37,717 nt of DNA from the NCBI GenBank assembly GCA_944383305.1, contig CALWOZ010000026.1:1-37717 (forward strand), read 5' to 3'. The first letter of the stretch is position 1. Each line of letters begins with the position of its first letter. A program made the position numbers and the translations under genes. The notes under the pieces are model-generated. The model did no database searches. It was not told where the DNA came from and saw nothing but the letters and a program-made list of their open reading frames with translations. The stretch comes from an uncultured Clostridia bacterium. Its GTDB lineage: Bacteria; Bacillota; Clostridia; Lachnospirales; CAG-274. Positions 30,808 to 37,717 of the stretch are shown piece after piece.

Positions 30808-32692
30808 TAATAGTTTCCCATTTTTCATATAAATAAGTAAGTTCTTCTTCTAATTTTGTTTTTTCATCAAAAATTTCTTTAGCTTTATAATGGTTTGTAT
30901 ACACTTCTTCTAAAGATAATTGTTCGTCAGCTTCTTTTATCTTGTTTTCAATATTTTCAATTTGTTGTTCTAATTTTTTTAATGTATTTTGTTTTTTTCT
31001 AGCCTCTGCTTGAGCTTCTTTTTGTGCTTTCCAATCTAGTTTTGTATCTGTTGTTAACTCATTTGATACATTTTGTTCTGTTATAGTTTCTTCCCTAGAT
31101 TTTTCTATATAATAATCATAATTACCAAGATATATATTTATTTTATTTTTTGTAAGTTCCATAACTTTTGTTGCTGTATTATTTATAAAAAATCTATCGT
31201 GAGAAATATATATACAAGTTCCAGAATAATTTTTTAAGGCGTTTTCTAATATTTCTTTAGATACCATATCAAGATGATTAGTAGGTTCATCTAATATTAG
31301 AAAATTTGCATTAGATAGCATTATTTTAGCAAGAGCAACACGACCTTTTTCTCCACCACTTAAAGTAGAGATTTTTTTAAACACATCATCTCCAGTAAAT
31401 ACAAATATAGCAAGAGTATTTCTTATTTCCTCAATTTTTAAATTTGGATAAGAATCAGCTATTTCATCAAATATAGTTTTATCTAAATTTAAGTCTTGCT
31501 GTTCTTGGTCATAATATCCAATGACTACATTTGAACCTAGTTTAATAGAGCCATTATCAATGGATTCTTTATTCATTATCATTTTAATAAGGGTGGTTTT
31601 ACCTATACCATTAGCTCCTATAAGTGCTATTTTATCGCCTTTTTTTATATCAAAAGAAATATTGTTAAAAAGATTAAAATTAAAACTTTTAGATAAATTT
31701 TCTACTGTTAAAACGTCATTGCCACTTTCTTTTTTAGGAGATAGTGTAAGACGCATTTGAGCAGGTAAATTTTCTGGTTTTTCTATTTTTTCCATTTTAT
31801 CTAATAATTTTTCACGACTTTCAGCTCTTTTTATAGATTTTTCTCTATTGTATGAACGTAATTTTTTAATAACTTCTTCTTGTCTTTTAATCTCTTTTTG
31901 TTGATTTAAATAATGTTTTAGCATTATCTCTCTATCAATTTGTTTTTTATTATAATAATCAGAGTAATTACCATTATATGTGGTTGCTTTTGTATTTTCA
32001 AGTTCTATAACTTTAGTTACTATTTTATTTAAAAAATATCTATCGTGAGATATAATAAACAATGCCTTAGAATATGATTTTAAAAAGGTTTCTAGCCATT
32101 GTATAGACTTTATATCAAGATGATTAGTAGGCTCATCTAAAAGCAAAATATCAGGTTCTTCTAATAAAATTTTGCCAAGGGCAATTCTTGTTTTTTGTCC
32201 ACCAGATAAATATTTAATTTGTTTAAAAAAATCATCTTCTAAAAATCCTAAACCTTTTAAAACACCTTTTATACGACTGTTATAATCAAAAGTATTATTT
32301 TCTAAAAGATATGTAGATATTTTATCATATTCTTTTATTGTTAAATTAAGCTCTTCATCTTTACATATACTCATTTTTTTCTCAAGTTCTCTAAGTTTAA
32401 ACTCCATATCTATAATATGAGAAAAAACTGTTAAAAGTTCATCAAATAGAGTATTTTCTTCATTTAAGTTAAGAGATTGAGAAAAGTAGCCAATTTTAGT
32501 ATTTTTAGGCATTGTAATGTCGCCACTATCTTTAGATAACTCACCTACTATTATTTTAAATAAAGTAGACTTACCAGCACCATTTACACCAACAAGAGCA
32601 ACTTTATCTTTTTCATTTATATTAAAGGATATATTAGTTAATACATTTGTTATACCAAAAGACTTATTTATATCATTACAAGAAAGTATCAT
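30803..32692 (-). CDS. ABC-F family ATPase (translation factor type)
   Basis: A 629-aa soluble protein with two ATPase domains and no membrane part. Walker A sites are GVNGAGKST (~35-43) and GANGIGKTT (~355-363), signatures LSGGQKTR and LSGGEKGR, and Walker B LLLDEPTNHLD and LILDEPTNHLD. A charged linker lies between them (~240-300, EIKRQEEVIKKLRSYNREKS) and a coiled coil at the C-terminus (~555-629, KKLEQQIENIENKIKEADEQ). ABC-F proteins bind the ribosomal E-site; this one resembles the YdiF/Uup class and has no feature that proves antibiotic resistance. It is divergent from rex. Confidence 0.93.
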   Translation of the reverse strand: MILSCNDINKSFGITNVLTNISFNINEKDKVALVGVNGAGKSTLFKIIVGELSKDSGDITMPKNTKIGYFSQSLNLNEENTLFDELLTVFSHIIDMEFKLRELEKKMSICKDEELNLTIKEYDKISTYLLENNTFDYNSRIKGVLKGLGFLEDDFFKQIKYLSGGQKTRIALGKILLEEPDILLLDEPTNHLDIKSIQWLETFLKSYSKALFIISHDRYFLNKIVTKVIELENTKATTYNGNYSDYYNKKQIDREIMLKHYLNQQKEIKRQEEVIKKLRSYNREKSIKRAESREKLLDKMEKIEKPENLPAQMRLTLSPKKESGNDVLTVENLSKSFNFNLFNNISFDIKKGDKIALIGANGIGKTTLIKMIMNKESIDNGSIKLGSNVVIGYYDQEQQDLNLDKTIFDEIADSYPNLKIEEIRNTLAIFVFTGDDVFKKISTLSGGEKGRVALAKIMLSNANFLILDEPTNHLDMVSKEILENALKNYSGTCIYISHDRFFINNTATKVMELTKNKINIYLGNYDYYIEKSREETITEQNVSNELTTDTKLDWKAQKEAQAEARKKQNTLKKLEQQIENIENKIKEADEQLSLEEVYTNHYKAKEIFDEKTKLEEELTYLYEKWETII

Positions 32693-32769
32693 TTTTTGCC
32701 CTCCTATATTAATTTTACCTTTAATAAATATATTTTAACAAAAAATGAGAGTTTTTAAAAGAGGAAACA

Positions 32770-32798
32770 TTGACAAAAACAAAACAAAGTTGTATAAT
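32770..32798 (+). promoter_or_regulatory. rex promoter
   Basis: Ideal sigma-A promoter: TTGACA (32770-32775), 17 bp, TATAAT (32793-32798). A TTTTAACAA half-site resembling half of a Rex operator lies upstream at about 32734-32742, but there is no full palindrome. Confidence 0.85.
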
Positions 32799-32829
32799 CT
32801 TTTTAATATTTAATAAAGGAATGGTGGTA

Positions 32830-33471
32830 ATGGATAAAAAAGTTTCTTTAGCTGTTATAAAGCGTTTACCTAGATATTATAGATTTTTAGGCGATTTATT
32901 AGATGATGGTATAACAAGAATATCATCTAAAGATTTAAGTGATAAAATGAATGTTACAGCTTCTCAAATAAGACAAGACTTAAATAATTTTGGCTGTTTT
33001 GGACAACAAGGTTATGGATACAATGTTGAGCTTCTTTTTGAAGAAATAAAAAGTATATTAGGATTAAATAAAACATATAATCTAGTAATTTTAGGTGCTG
33101 GTAAAATTGGTCAAGCATTATTAAATTATGTAAAGTTTGAAAAAAGAGGCTTTAATTTTATTGGAATATTTGATGTAGACCCTAATATTATAGGTACTAA
33201 AATAAGAGGTTTAGAAGTAAAAAATATAAAAGATTTAGAAAAATTTACAAAAGAAAATAATGTAGATATAGCTGTATTAGCTGTTCCTAAAGCAAATGCA
33301 TATGACATATATAAAAATGTTGTAGAATATGGTATAAAGGGAGTATGGAATTTTTCTAACACTGAGTTGGAAAAGGAAGACGGCGTAATAGTAGAAAATG
33401 TGCATCTTACAGATAGTTTGATGACATTAGCTTATAAATTTAATACTAGCTATGATTTTATAGAAGAATAA
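32830..33471 (+). CDS. rex: Redox-sensing transcriptional repressor Rex
   Basis: A 213-aa repressor that senses NADH/NAD+ and controls fermentation genes. The start is ATG 32830, nine bases after AAGGA; upstream in-frame starts lie inside the promoter. The N-terminal winged helix is at ~1-80 (VIKRLPRYYRFLGDLLDDGI, SKDLSDKMNVTASQIRQDLN, FGCFGQQGYGYNVELL). The Rossmann domain has LVILGAGKIGQALLNY (~85-100) and FDVDPNIIGTKI. The C-terminal helix ends LAYKFNTSYDFIEE and swaps between subunits. The [FeFe] hydrogenase in this window is a plausible target (inference). Confidence 0.97.
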   Translation: MDKKVSLAVIKRLPRYYRFLGDLLDDGITRISSKDLSDKMNVTASQIRQDLNNFGCFGQQGYGYNVELLFEEIKSILGLNKTYNLVILGAGKIGQALLNYVKFEKRGFNFIGIFDVDPNIIGTKIRGLEVKNIKDLEKFTKENNVDIAVLAVPKANAYDIYKNVVEYGIKGVWNFSNTELEKEDGVIVENVHLTDSLMTLAYKFNTSYDFIEE

Positions 33472-33481
33472 TATAATACAC

Positions 33482-33540
33482 TAATAAAAGTATAAAAGAA
33501 AATATAATTATTAAATATTTCTTTTATACTTTTATTAATT
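33482..33540. terminator. Bidirectional terminator after rex
   Basis: TAATAAAAGTATAAAAGAAA (33482-33501) pairs with TTTCTTTTATACTTTTATTA (about 33519-33538). The arms are A/T-only, so the stem is long but weak. It lies between convergent genes. Confidence 0.65.
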
Positions 33541-33571
33541 TTATAATTATAATTTAATATATTTAATTATT

Positions 33572-34186
33572 TTACATATTTAAAAATAATACTTTTAATA
33601 TACTTACACAGTTATTTACACCTAAAGTGCTACTATTTAAAAATATATCATAACATTTTTTATTATCCCAATTTTCACCTACATAATAACCATAATAAGA
33701 TGATAATTTTTTATCTTTTTTTCTTAAATATTTTTTACATTCTTTTAAAGAAAATTTATTATCTTTATTTAGATTTTTTATTCTATCATCATCTTTGGCG
33801 TATATTAAGACATTAAAACAATTTTTATAATCTTTTAATATATAGTTAGAGCATTTACAAAATATAATACAAGATTTATCTTGTGTTAATTCTTTTATTG
33901 CTTTACTTTTTTCTATAAAAACTTTATTTTGGATAGGAACAAAATCAGTTAAGTATGGTATAGTAAATCCTATGCAAAAATCGGTAGGAAAAGGACAAAT
34001 TATTTTATTTAACTTCCAATCTTCTACTGTATAAAAAATATTTTCGCTAATGTTACTATTTTTAGATGCAAGTTTAATAATATCTTTATCATAAAATGGA
34101 ATATTAAGTTCTTGTGACAATTTTTTAGCTATTAATTTTCCATTACTATTTTCTTCTTCTACTATTGCAAAAATAATATTTTTCAT
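33572..34186 (-). CDS. Cytidylate kinase-like protein with altered P-loop
   Basis: A 204-aa protein of the cytidylate-kinase-like (AAK6-type) family found in many Clostridia. It has the usual opening with KLIAKKLSQELNIPFYDKDI (family: G-x-x-A-xx-LA-xx-LGIPFYDK), SENIFYTVEDW, SCIIFCKCSNYILKDYKNCF and a DNKKCYDIFLNSSTLGVNNC end with the 'Y-D-xxxNS-LG' pattern. The usual REFGSGG phosphate-binding loop is EEENSNGK here, lacking two of the three glycines, so catalysis is doubtful. Stand-alone gene. Confidence 0.8.
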   Translation of the reverse strand: MKNIIFAIVEEENSNGKLIAKKLSQELNIPFYDKDIIKLASKNSNISENIFYTVEDWKLNKIICPFPTDFCIGFTIPYLTDFVPIQNKVFIEKSKAIKELTQDKSCIIFCKCSNYILKDYKNCFNVLIYAKDDDRIKNLNKDNKFSLKECKKYLRKKDKKLSSYYGYYVGENWDNKKCYDIFLNSSTLGVNNCVSILKVLFLNM

Positions 34187-34292
34187 AAAACCACCTACAA
34201 TTTTAAGATATTATATGTATATAATATTAAAAAATTTTTAATAATATAATTAGTATTTATAAATTTTTATTAATTTTGTAAAAGGAGTAAAT

Positions 34293-34496
34293 ATGAAAAA
34301 AAATACTAAAAATAAAAAAGACAATAAACCTAAAACTAAAGAGGAAATATTAAAATATGAAATAGCAGAAGAACTTGGACTTATGGATAAAATAAAAGAA
34401 GGTGGATGGAAAAGTTTAACAGCTAAAGAAAGTGGTAGAATAGGTGGGATAATGACAACTAGAAAAAAATTAATGAAAAATAAAGTAATAGATTAA
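34293..34496 (+). CDS. Small acid-soluble spore protein, alpha/beta type
   Basis: A 67-aa protein with a Lys-rich start, then KYEIAEELGLMDKIKEGGWK and SLTAKESGRIGGIMTTRKK. YEIA matches the GPR protease cleavage site (Glu-Ile-Ala), and the second half matches the DNA-binding SASP signature. These proteins coat and protect spore DNA and are degraded on germination. AAAGGAG precedes the ATG. It supports the spore-former assignment. A sigma-G-type promoter is expected but none was placed with confidence. Confidence 0.92.
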   Translation: MKKNTKNKKDNKPKTKEEILKYEIAEELGLMDKIKEGGWKSLTAKESGRIGGIMTTRKKLMKNKVID

Positions 34497-34503
34497 ATAT
34501 TAT

Positions 34504-34535
34504 AAAGACTGTCTATTTATAGATGGTCTTTAAAT
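34504..34535 (+). terminator. Terminator after the SASP gene
   Basis: AAAGACTGTCTA pairs with TAGATGGTCTTT across a TTTA loop, with two imperfect pairs (34504-34531). Confidence 0.65.
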
Positions 34536-34808
34536 ATGTTAAAATATAATAATAAATTATAAAAATAAGATTAAAACTACCAATTAATTTATATAAATTA
34601 TAGGTATCAATTTACTTTAAATTTTATATTATTATGTGTAAAAGCACCCTAAGTTAGTAAATAATTTTTAAATATTTAAAATTTTTTGTAACAAAAATAT
34701 AAGTGTTTAATATTATATATTAAGGAGATAAAAAACAGAAGAAATTAAGAATAAATTAATTAAATATATATTATAGATATTAAGAATTATTTTGAGGAGG
34801 ATTTTAAA
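34536..34808. other. AT-rich spacer between SASP gene and small ORF
   Basis: No gene is seen. An AAGGAG at 34721 has no start codon or lasting frame behind it. The ribosome site of the next ORF, GAGGAGG, is at 34794-34800. Confidence 0.4.
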
Positions 34809-34925
34809 ATGAGTGCTTTTGAAATTGAAAATGAATGTGGAGCTGCTTCACCAATTAGTGATAGAGTAAGAGAAGAATGTATTATTGCTTTAAAAGTTTA
34901 CGATTTTTGTAGACAACAACAGTGA
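34809..34925 (+). CDS. 38-codon ORF resembling the start of a spore-coat-like protein
   Basis: ATG 34809 has a strong GAGGAGG site. It reads MSAFEIENECGAASPISDRV, then REECIIALKVYDFCRQQQ, and stops at TGA 34923. VRxECIIALKVYDxCRQQ strongly resembles the opening of a longer clostridial family linked to spore or sporulation proteins (recalled, not searched), which continues DCLTP... after CRQQ. If so, this is a version truncated at the stop. No continuation is visible downstream in any frame. It could also be a genuine micro-protein; it sits next to a SASP gene. Confidence 0.55.
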   Translation: MSAFEIENECGAASPISDRVREECIIALKVYDFCRQQQ

Positions 34926-34981
34926 ATTAATATACAACAAAAACAATAATATGTCATTATAAAAAACAATAATATTGTAAG

Positions 34982-35010
34982 TTGCTTTTTTTGACTAAAT
35001 ATATTATAAT
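34982..35010 (+). promoter_or_regulatory. Promoter of the cardiolipin synthase gene
   Basis: TTGCTT (34982-34987), 17 bp, TATAAT (35005-35010). The start codon with AAAGGAGG follows about 30 bp later. Confidence 0.6.
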
Positions 35011-35042
35011 TTTTTACATACTCTAAAAAGGAGGATAAACCT

Positions 35043-36587
35043 ATGAAAAAAATTATAGAAATACTTTTTGGTAGGGCTATAATATTATTAGTTGCTTTTT
35101 TTATACAAATAGCTTTAATAATATTTGTTGTATTAGAATTTCAAAGATACTTTTTTTATTTTTATCTTATAGGGATTTTATTTAGTATATTAATATTATT
35201 ATTTTTAATAAATAGCAATATGAATCCATCATATAAAATAGCGTGGATTATACCTATAATGCTTTTTCCTCAACTTGGGTGGATATTTTATGCATTATTT
35301 AGTAGTGGTAGATTTAGCAAGGTTACTAAGAAAAAACAAAAAAGATATTATGCTAAGCATATAGATGACCTTTCTAGAGTTATATTAAAAGATAAAAATA
35401 TACTCCATAAACTAGAAAAAGAAGATATTGTGGCTATGAGACAAGTTAAGTATCTTATTGATTATGGTGAAAGCCAGGTATTTGAAAATAGAGAAAGTAA
35501 ATATTTTAAAATAGGTGAAGATTATTATAAAGCACTTTTAGAAGAACTTGAAAAAGCTGAAAAATTTATCTTTATGGAGTATTTTATAATATCTGAAGGT
35601 AAAATGTGGAACAATATACTAGAAATATTAAAGAGAAAAGTAAAAGAAGGTGTTGAAGTTCGAATAATATATGATGACTTTGGTTGTATAATGACTTTAC
35701 CTAAAAATTATGACAAGTATTTAGAAGGATTTGGCATAAAATGTAGTATATTTAATCCAGCTAACTTAATATTTACTGTTATATATAATAATAGAACTCA
35801 CAGAAAAATAACTGTTATAGATGGTAAAGTTGCATTTACAGGGGGTATTAATTTAGCAGATGAATATATAAACGAAATAGAACGTTTTGGACATTGGAAA
35901 GACACAGGAATTTTGATAAAAGGTGAAGGTGTTTGGGGATTTACCGTAATGTTTTTAAACATATGGAAATTTTTAAGAAAAGTAGATGAAAATTTTTTAC
36001 AATATAAAGTAGAATATGATTATGAAGATTTGGATAGTGATGGATATATTGTACCTTTTAGTGATAGTCCCCTTGATAGAGAAATTGTTAGTAGCAATGT
36101 TTTTACTAGCCTTATAAATAATGCTACAAAATATATTTATATAAATACTCCTTACTTAATTATAGACTATGAAATGACATCAGCTCTATGTATGGCAGCT
36201 AAAAAAGGCGTAGATGTTAGAATAGTTACACCTTTTATACCAGATAAAAAGACCGTTTTTGAGGTAACTAGGTCTAATTATCAAACTCTTATAGAAAGTG
36301 GTGTAAAAATTTATGAATATACACCTGGATTTATACACGCAAAAAGCTTTGTAGTAGACGATAAATTTGCTGTTATAGGCAGTATAAATTTAGATTATAG
36401 AAGCTTATATTTACATTTTGAATGTGGAGTTTGGATATATAAATCTAAAACAATATTAGATATGAAAGAAGATTATCTAAAAACATTAGAACAATGTAGT
36501 ATATATACATTAGAACAATGTTATAAAACTTCTCATATAAAAAAGTTACTTAGATCTGTATTACAAATATTTGCTCCATTGTTATAA
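35043..36587 (+). CDS. cls: Cardiolipin synthase
   Basis: A 514-aa membrane enzyme that joins two phosphatidylglycerols to cardiolipin and glycerol. Two N-terminal transmembrane helices (~12-32 and ~36-57) precede the PLDN-type segment WIIPIMLFPQLGWIFYALF. Both phospholipase-D HKD motifs are intact: HRKITVIDGKVAFTGG (~251-266) and HAKSFVVDDKFAVIGS (~432-447). Length matches bacterial ClsA. The gene has its own promoter and is followed by the rplM promoter. Confidence 0.95.
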   Translation: MKKIIEILFGRAIILLVAFFIQIALIIFVVLEFQRYFFYFYLIGILFSILILLFLINSNMNPSYKIAWIIPIMLFPQLGWIFYALFSSGRFSKVTKKKQKRYYAKHIDDLSRVILKDKNILHKLEKEDIVAMRQVKYLIDYGESQVFENRESKYFKIGEDYYKALLEELEKAEKFIFMEYFIISEGKMWNNILEILKRKVKEGVEVRIIYDDFGCIMTLPKNYDKYLEGFGIKCSIFNPANLIFTVIYNNRTHRKITVIDGKVAFTGGINLADEYINEIERFGHWKDTGILIKGEGVWGFTVMFLNIWKFLRKVDENFLQYKVEYDYEDLDSDGYIVPFSDSPLDREIVSSNVFTSLINNATKYIYINTPYLIIDYEMTSALCMAAKKGVDVRIVTPFIPDKKTVFEVTRSNYQTLIESGVKIYEYTPGFIHAKSFVVDDKFAVIGSINLDYRSLYLHFECGVWIYKSKTILDMKEDYLKTLEQCSIYTLEQCYKTSHIKKLLRSVLQIFAPLL

Positions 36588-36615
36588 AATATTATTAAAA
36601 ATTTTGGAAAAAATA

Positions 36616-36644
36616 TTGACATAATAAATAATATAAGATATAAT
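36616..36644 (+). promoter_or_regulatory. Promoter of the rplM-rpsI operon
   Basis: TTGACA (36616-36621), 17-bp spacer, TATAAT (36639-36644): an ideal sigma-A promoter, as expected for ribosomal protein genes. Confidence 0.9.
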
Positions 36645-36650
36645 ATTAAT

Positions 36651-36731
36651 GTTTTTATTGCCACTTTCAGATCCGTTAGCCCCGGGTTTCGAATATATGT
36701 AATAATTGATATTTCAAGGAGGAAACCATAA
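36651..36731 (+). promoter_or_regulatory. rplM leader (candidate L13 autoregulatory leader RNA)
   Basis: The ~80-base untranslated leader holds the only GC-rich block around (CCGTTAGCCCCGGGTTTCG, 36673-36691) in an otherwise A/T sequence, followed by AAGGAGG. Firmicutes rplM-rpsI leaders carry the L13 leader element, which binds L13 and shuts off the operon. I could not fold it fully by eye, so the identity rests on position and composition. Confidence 0.55.
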
Positions 36732-37169
36732 ATGAGAACAACATTTATAGCTAAAACAGCTGAAATAGAAAGAAAATGGTATGTTGTTGATGCAACAGAT
36801 AAAACTTTAGGACGTCTTGCTTCAGAAGTAGCTAGTGTTTTAAGAGGTAAAAATAAACCTATTTATACACCTTTCTTAGATACAGGTGATTTTGTTATCG
36901 TTATTAATGCAGATAAAGTGAAAGTAACTGGTAAAAAATTAGACCAAAAATTATATAGAAAACATTCTGATTATGTTGGTGGATTTAAAGAAACTACTTT
37001 AAGAGTTATGATGGATAAAAAGCCAGAAGAAGTTTTTAGACTTGCCGTTAAAGGTATGCTACCTAAAAATGCTCTTGGTAGAAAAATGCTTAAAAAACTT
37101 CATGTTTATGCAGGTGCTGAGCATAATCATCAAGCTCAAAAACCAGAAACTTTAGAATTTAATTTTTAG
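36732..37169 (+). CDS. rplM: Large ribosomal subunit protein L13 (uL13)
   Basis: A 145-aa protein. Family markers are [40 protein letters not shown] and [20 protein letters not shown], with [20 protein letters not shown] near the end. It binds 23S rRNA early in assembly. It is co-transcribed with rpsI 19 bp downstream. In most Clostridia the pair follows truA, which is not seen here; cls precedes it. Confidence 0.98.
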   Translation: MRTTFIAKTAEIERKWYVVDATDKTLGRLASEVASVLRGKNKPIYTPFLDTGDFVIVINADKVKVTGKKLDQKLYRKHSDYVGGFKETTLRVMMDKKPEEVFRLAVKGMLPKNALGRKMLKKLHVYAGAEHNHQAQKPETLEFNF

Positions 37170-37188
37170 GTGTATAGGAGGGTAAAAA

Positions 37189-37581
37189 ATGTCAGCAGCT
37201 AGATATTATGGTACTGGTAGAAGAAAAAGCTCTGTAGCTAGAGTATATTTAGTACCAGGTAATGGAAAAATAACTATAAACAAAAGAGATATAGATGAAT
37301 ATTTTGGTCTTGAAACTTTAAAACTTATTATTAGACAACCATTAGAATTAACTAGTACTACTACTAAATTTGATATTTTAGTTAATGTTAAAGGTGGAGG
37401 TACTACTGGTCAAGCAGGTGCTATAAGACACGGTATCTCTAGAGCGTTAATTCAAGCAGATAGTGATTTAAGACCTTCTCTTAAAAAAGCTGGGTTCTTA
37501 ACAAGAGACCCAAGAATGAAAGAAAGAAAGAAATATGGTTTAAAAGCAGCTCGTCGTGCTCCACAGTTCTCAAAACGTTAA
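37189..37581 (+). CDS. rpsI: Small ribosomal subunit protein S9 (uS9)
   Basis: A 130-aa protein. Family markers are [40 protein letters not shown] and the basic end [20 protein letters not shown] followed by FSKR, whose C-terminal Arg reaches the P-site tRNA. It has GGAGG upstream and is followed by a strong terminator. Confidence 0.98.
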   Translation: MSAARYYGTGRRKSSVARVYLVPGNGKITINKRDIDEYFGLETLKLIIRQPLELTSTTTKFDILVNVKGGGTTGQAGAIRHGISRALIQADSDLRPSLKKAGFLTRDPRMKERKKYGLKAARRAPQFSKR

Positions 37582-37609
37582 TTTTTTACAAATTATTTAA
37601 TATTTATTA

Positions 37610-37639
37610 CCCCAGAAATCCAGTATTTCTGGGGTTTTT
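37610..37639 (+). terminator. Terminator of the rplM-rpsI operon
   Basis: CCCCAGAAAT (37610-37619) and ATTTCTGGGG (37625-37634) with a five-base loop, then TTTTT. Confidence 0.95.
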
Positions 37640-37642
37640 GAT

Positions 37643-37717
37643 TGTCGCCGAACAGGCTTGATATAAACCACCAGCTATGCTGGTGGTAGATAAAAACTCT
37701 TATAGAAAAGTAGAAAC
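37643..37717 (+). mobile_element. Left end of an IS200/IS605-type insertion sequence
   Basis: ACCACCAGC/GCTGGTGGT with a three-base loop (37667-37687) is the subterminal hairpin typical of IS200 left ends, and the following GATAAAAACTCTTATAG leader is what I recall upstream of clostridial IS200 tnpA genes. The window ends just before the expected tnpA start. The outer boundary is about 37643. The transposase itself is not present. Confidence 0.6.

Noticed and set aside
32734..32742. Rex operator upstream of rex
   Set aside because: Only one half-site (TTTTAACAA) is present without the matching inverted half at the right distance.
32770..32829. Longer Rex start
   Set aside because: The extra codons cover the -35 and -10 boxes of the rex promoter itself.
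34721..34770. Small gene behind AAGGAG at 34721
   Set aside because: No start codon at a suitable distance, and all frames stop at once.

Overview
The window is a very AT-rich chromosomal stretch that reads as a spore-forming, anaerobic member of the Clostridia, probably near the Lachnospiraceae. This rests on codon use, a yabP-yabQ-divIC block, YlbJ, an alpha/beta-type spore protein, an [FeFe] hydrogenase, Rex, ThyX, a T-box-controlled short ProRS and strong TTGACA-17-TATAAT promoters. Species cannot be fixed from the sequence alone.

Layout. 1-112 is the right end of an IS200/IS605-type element, and the last ~75 bases are the left end of another, so the window is bounded by insertion sequences. 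113-5860 is accessory DNA: an Rpn-family nuclease with a Gly-Met-Glu-Gln repeat tail and a broken partial copy; a ribbon-helix-helix (RHH) gene; three near-identical tandem RHH genes, with decayed 5' ends of a SLOG-family gene in the two spacers; the intact SLOG gene; a small conserved-looking protein; and a large serine recombinase whose stop codon abuts the 3' fragment of an interrupted gene. 5865-9190 is a GntR (YtrA-type)/ABC ATPase/ABC permease operon on the minus strand. 9383-11130 is proS with its T-box leader. It is followed by a 275-bp structured segment bounded by inverted repeats.

11496-15680 is a MarR-controlled heterodimeric ABC exporter; the same perfect palindrome precedes marR and the first transporter gene. 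15717-16802 holds two broken genes: a holin-like (type I toxin) peptide gene with a stop at codon 4, and a small membrane protein gene with a one-base deletion in a poly-A run. 17159-22512 (minus) carries divIC, yabQ, yabP, a group B-like [FeFe] hydrogenase, rnhA, an RluA-type pseudouridine synthase and ylbJ. 22606-26759 (plus) is the cell-division cluster: HlyD-like protein, yggS, sepF, yggT, ylmH. 26772-30076 is dnaX-ebfC-recR-thyX; dnaX carries an A9 run whose slippage would give a gamma-like short form. Then come a GNAT acetyltransferase, an ABC-F ATPase (minus), rex, a cytidylate-kinase-like gene (minus), a spore SASP gene, a 38-codon spore-protein-like ORF, cardiolipin synthase and the rplM-rpsI operon with its leader.

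The most unusual part is 2193-5852. There an RHH/SLOG pair has been amplified and partly decayed next to a recombinase that sits against a split gene. The dnaX slippage site, the stop-interrupted toxin gene and the hairpin over the yabP ribosome binding site also deserve a look.
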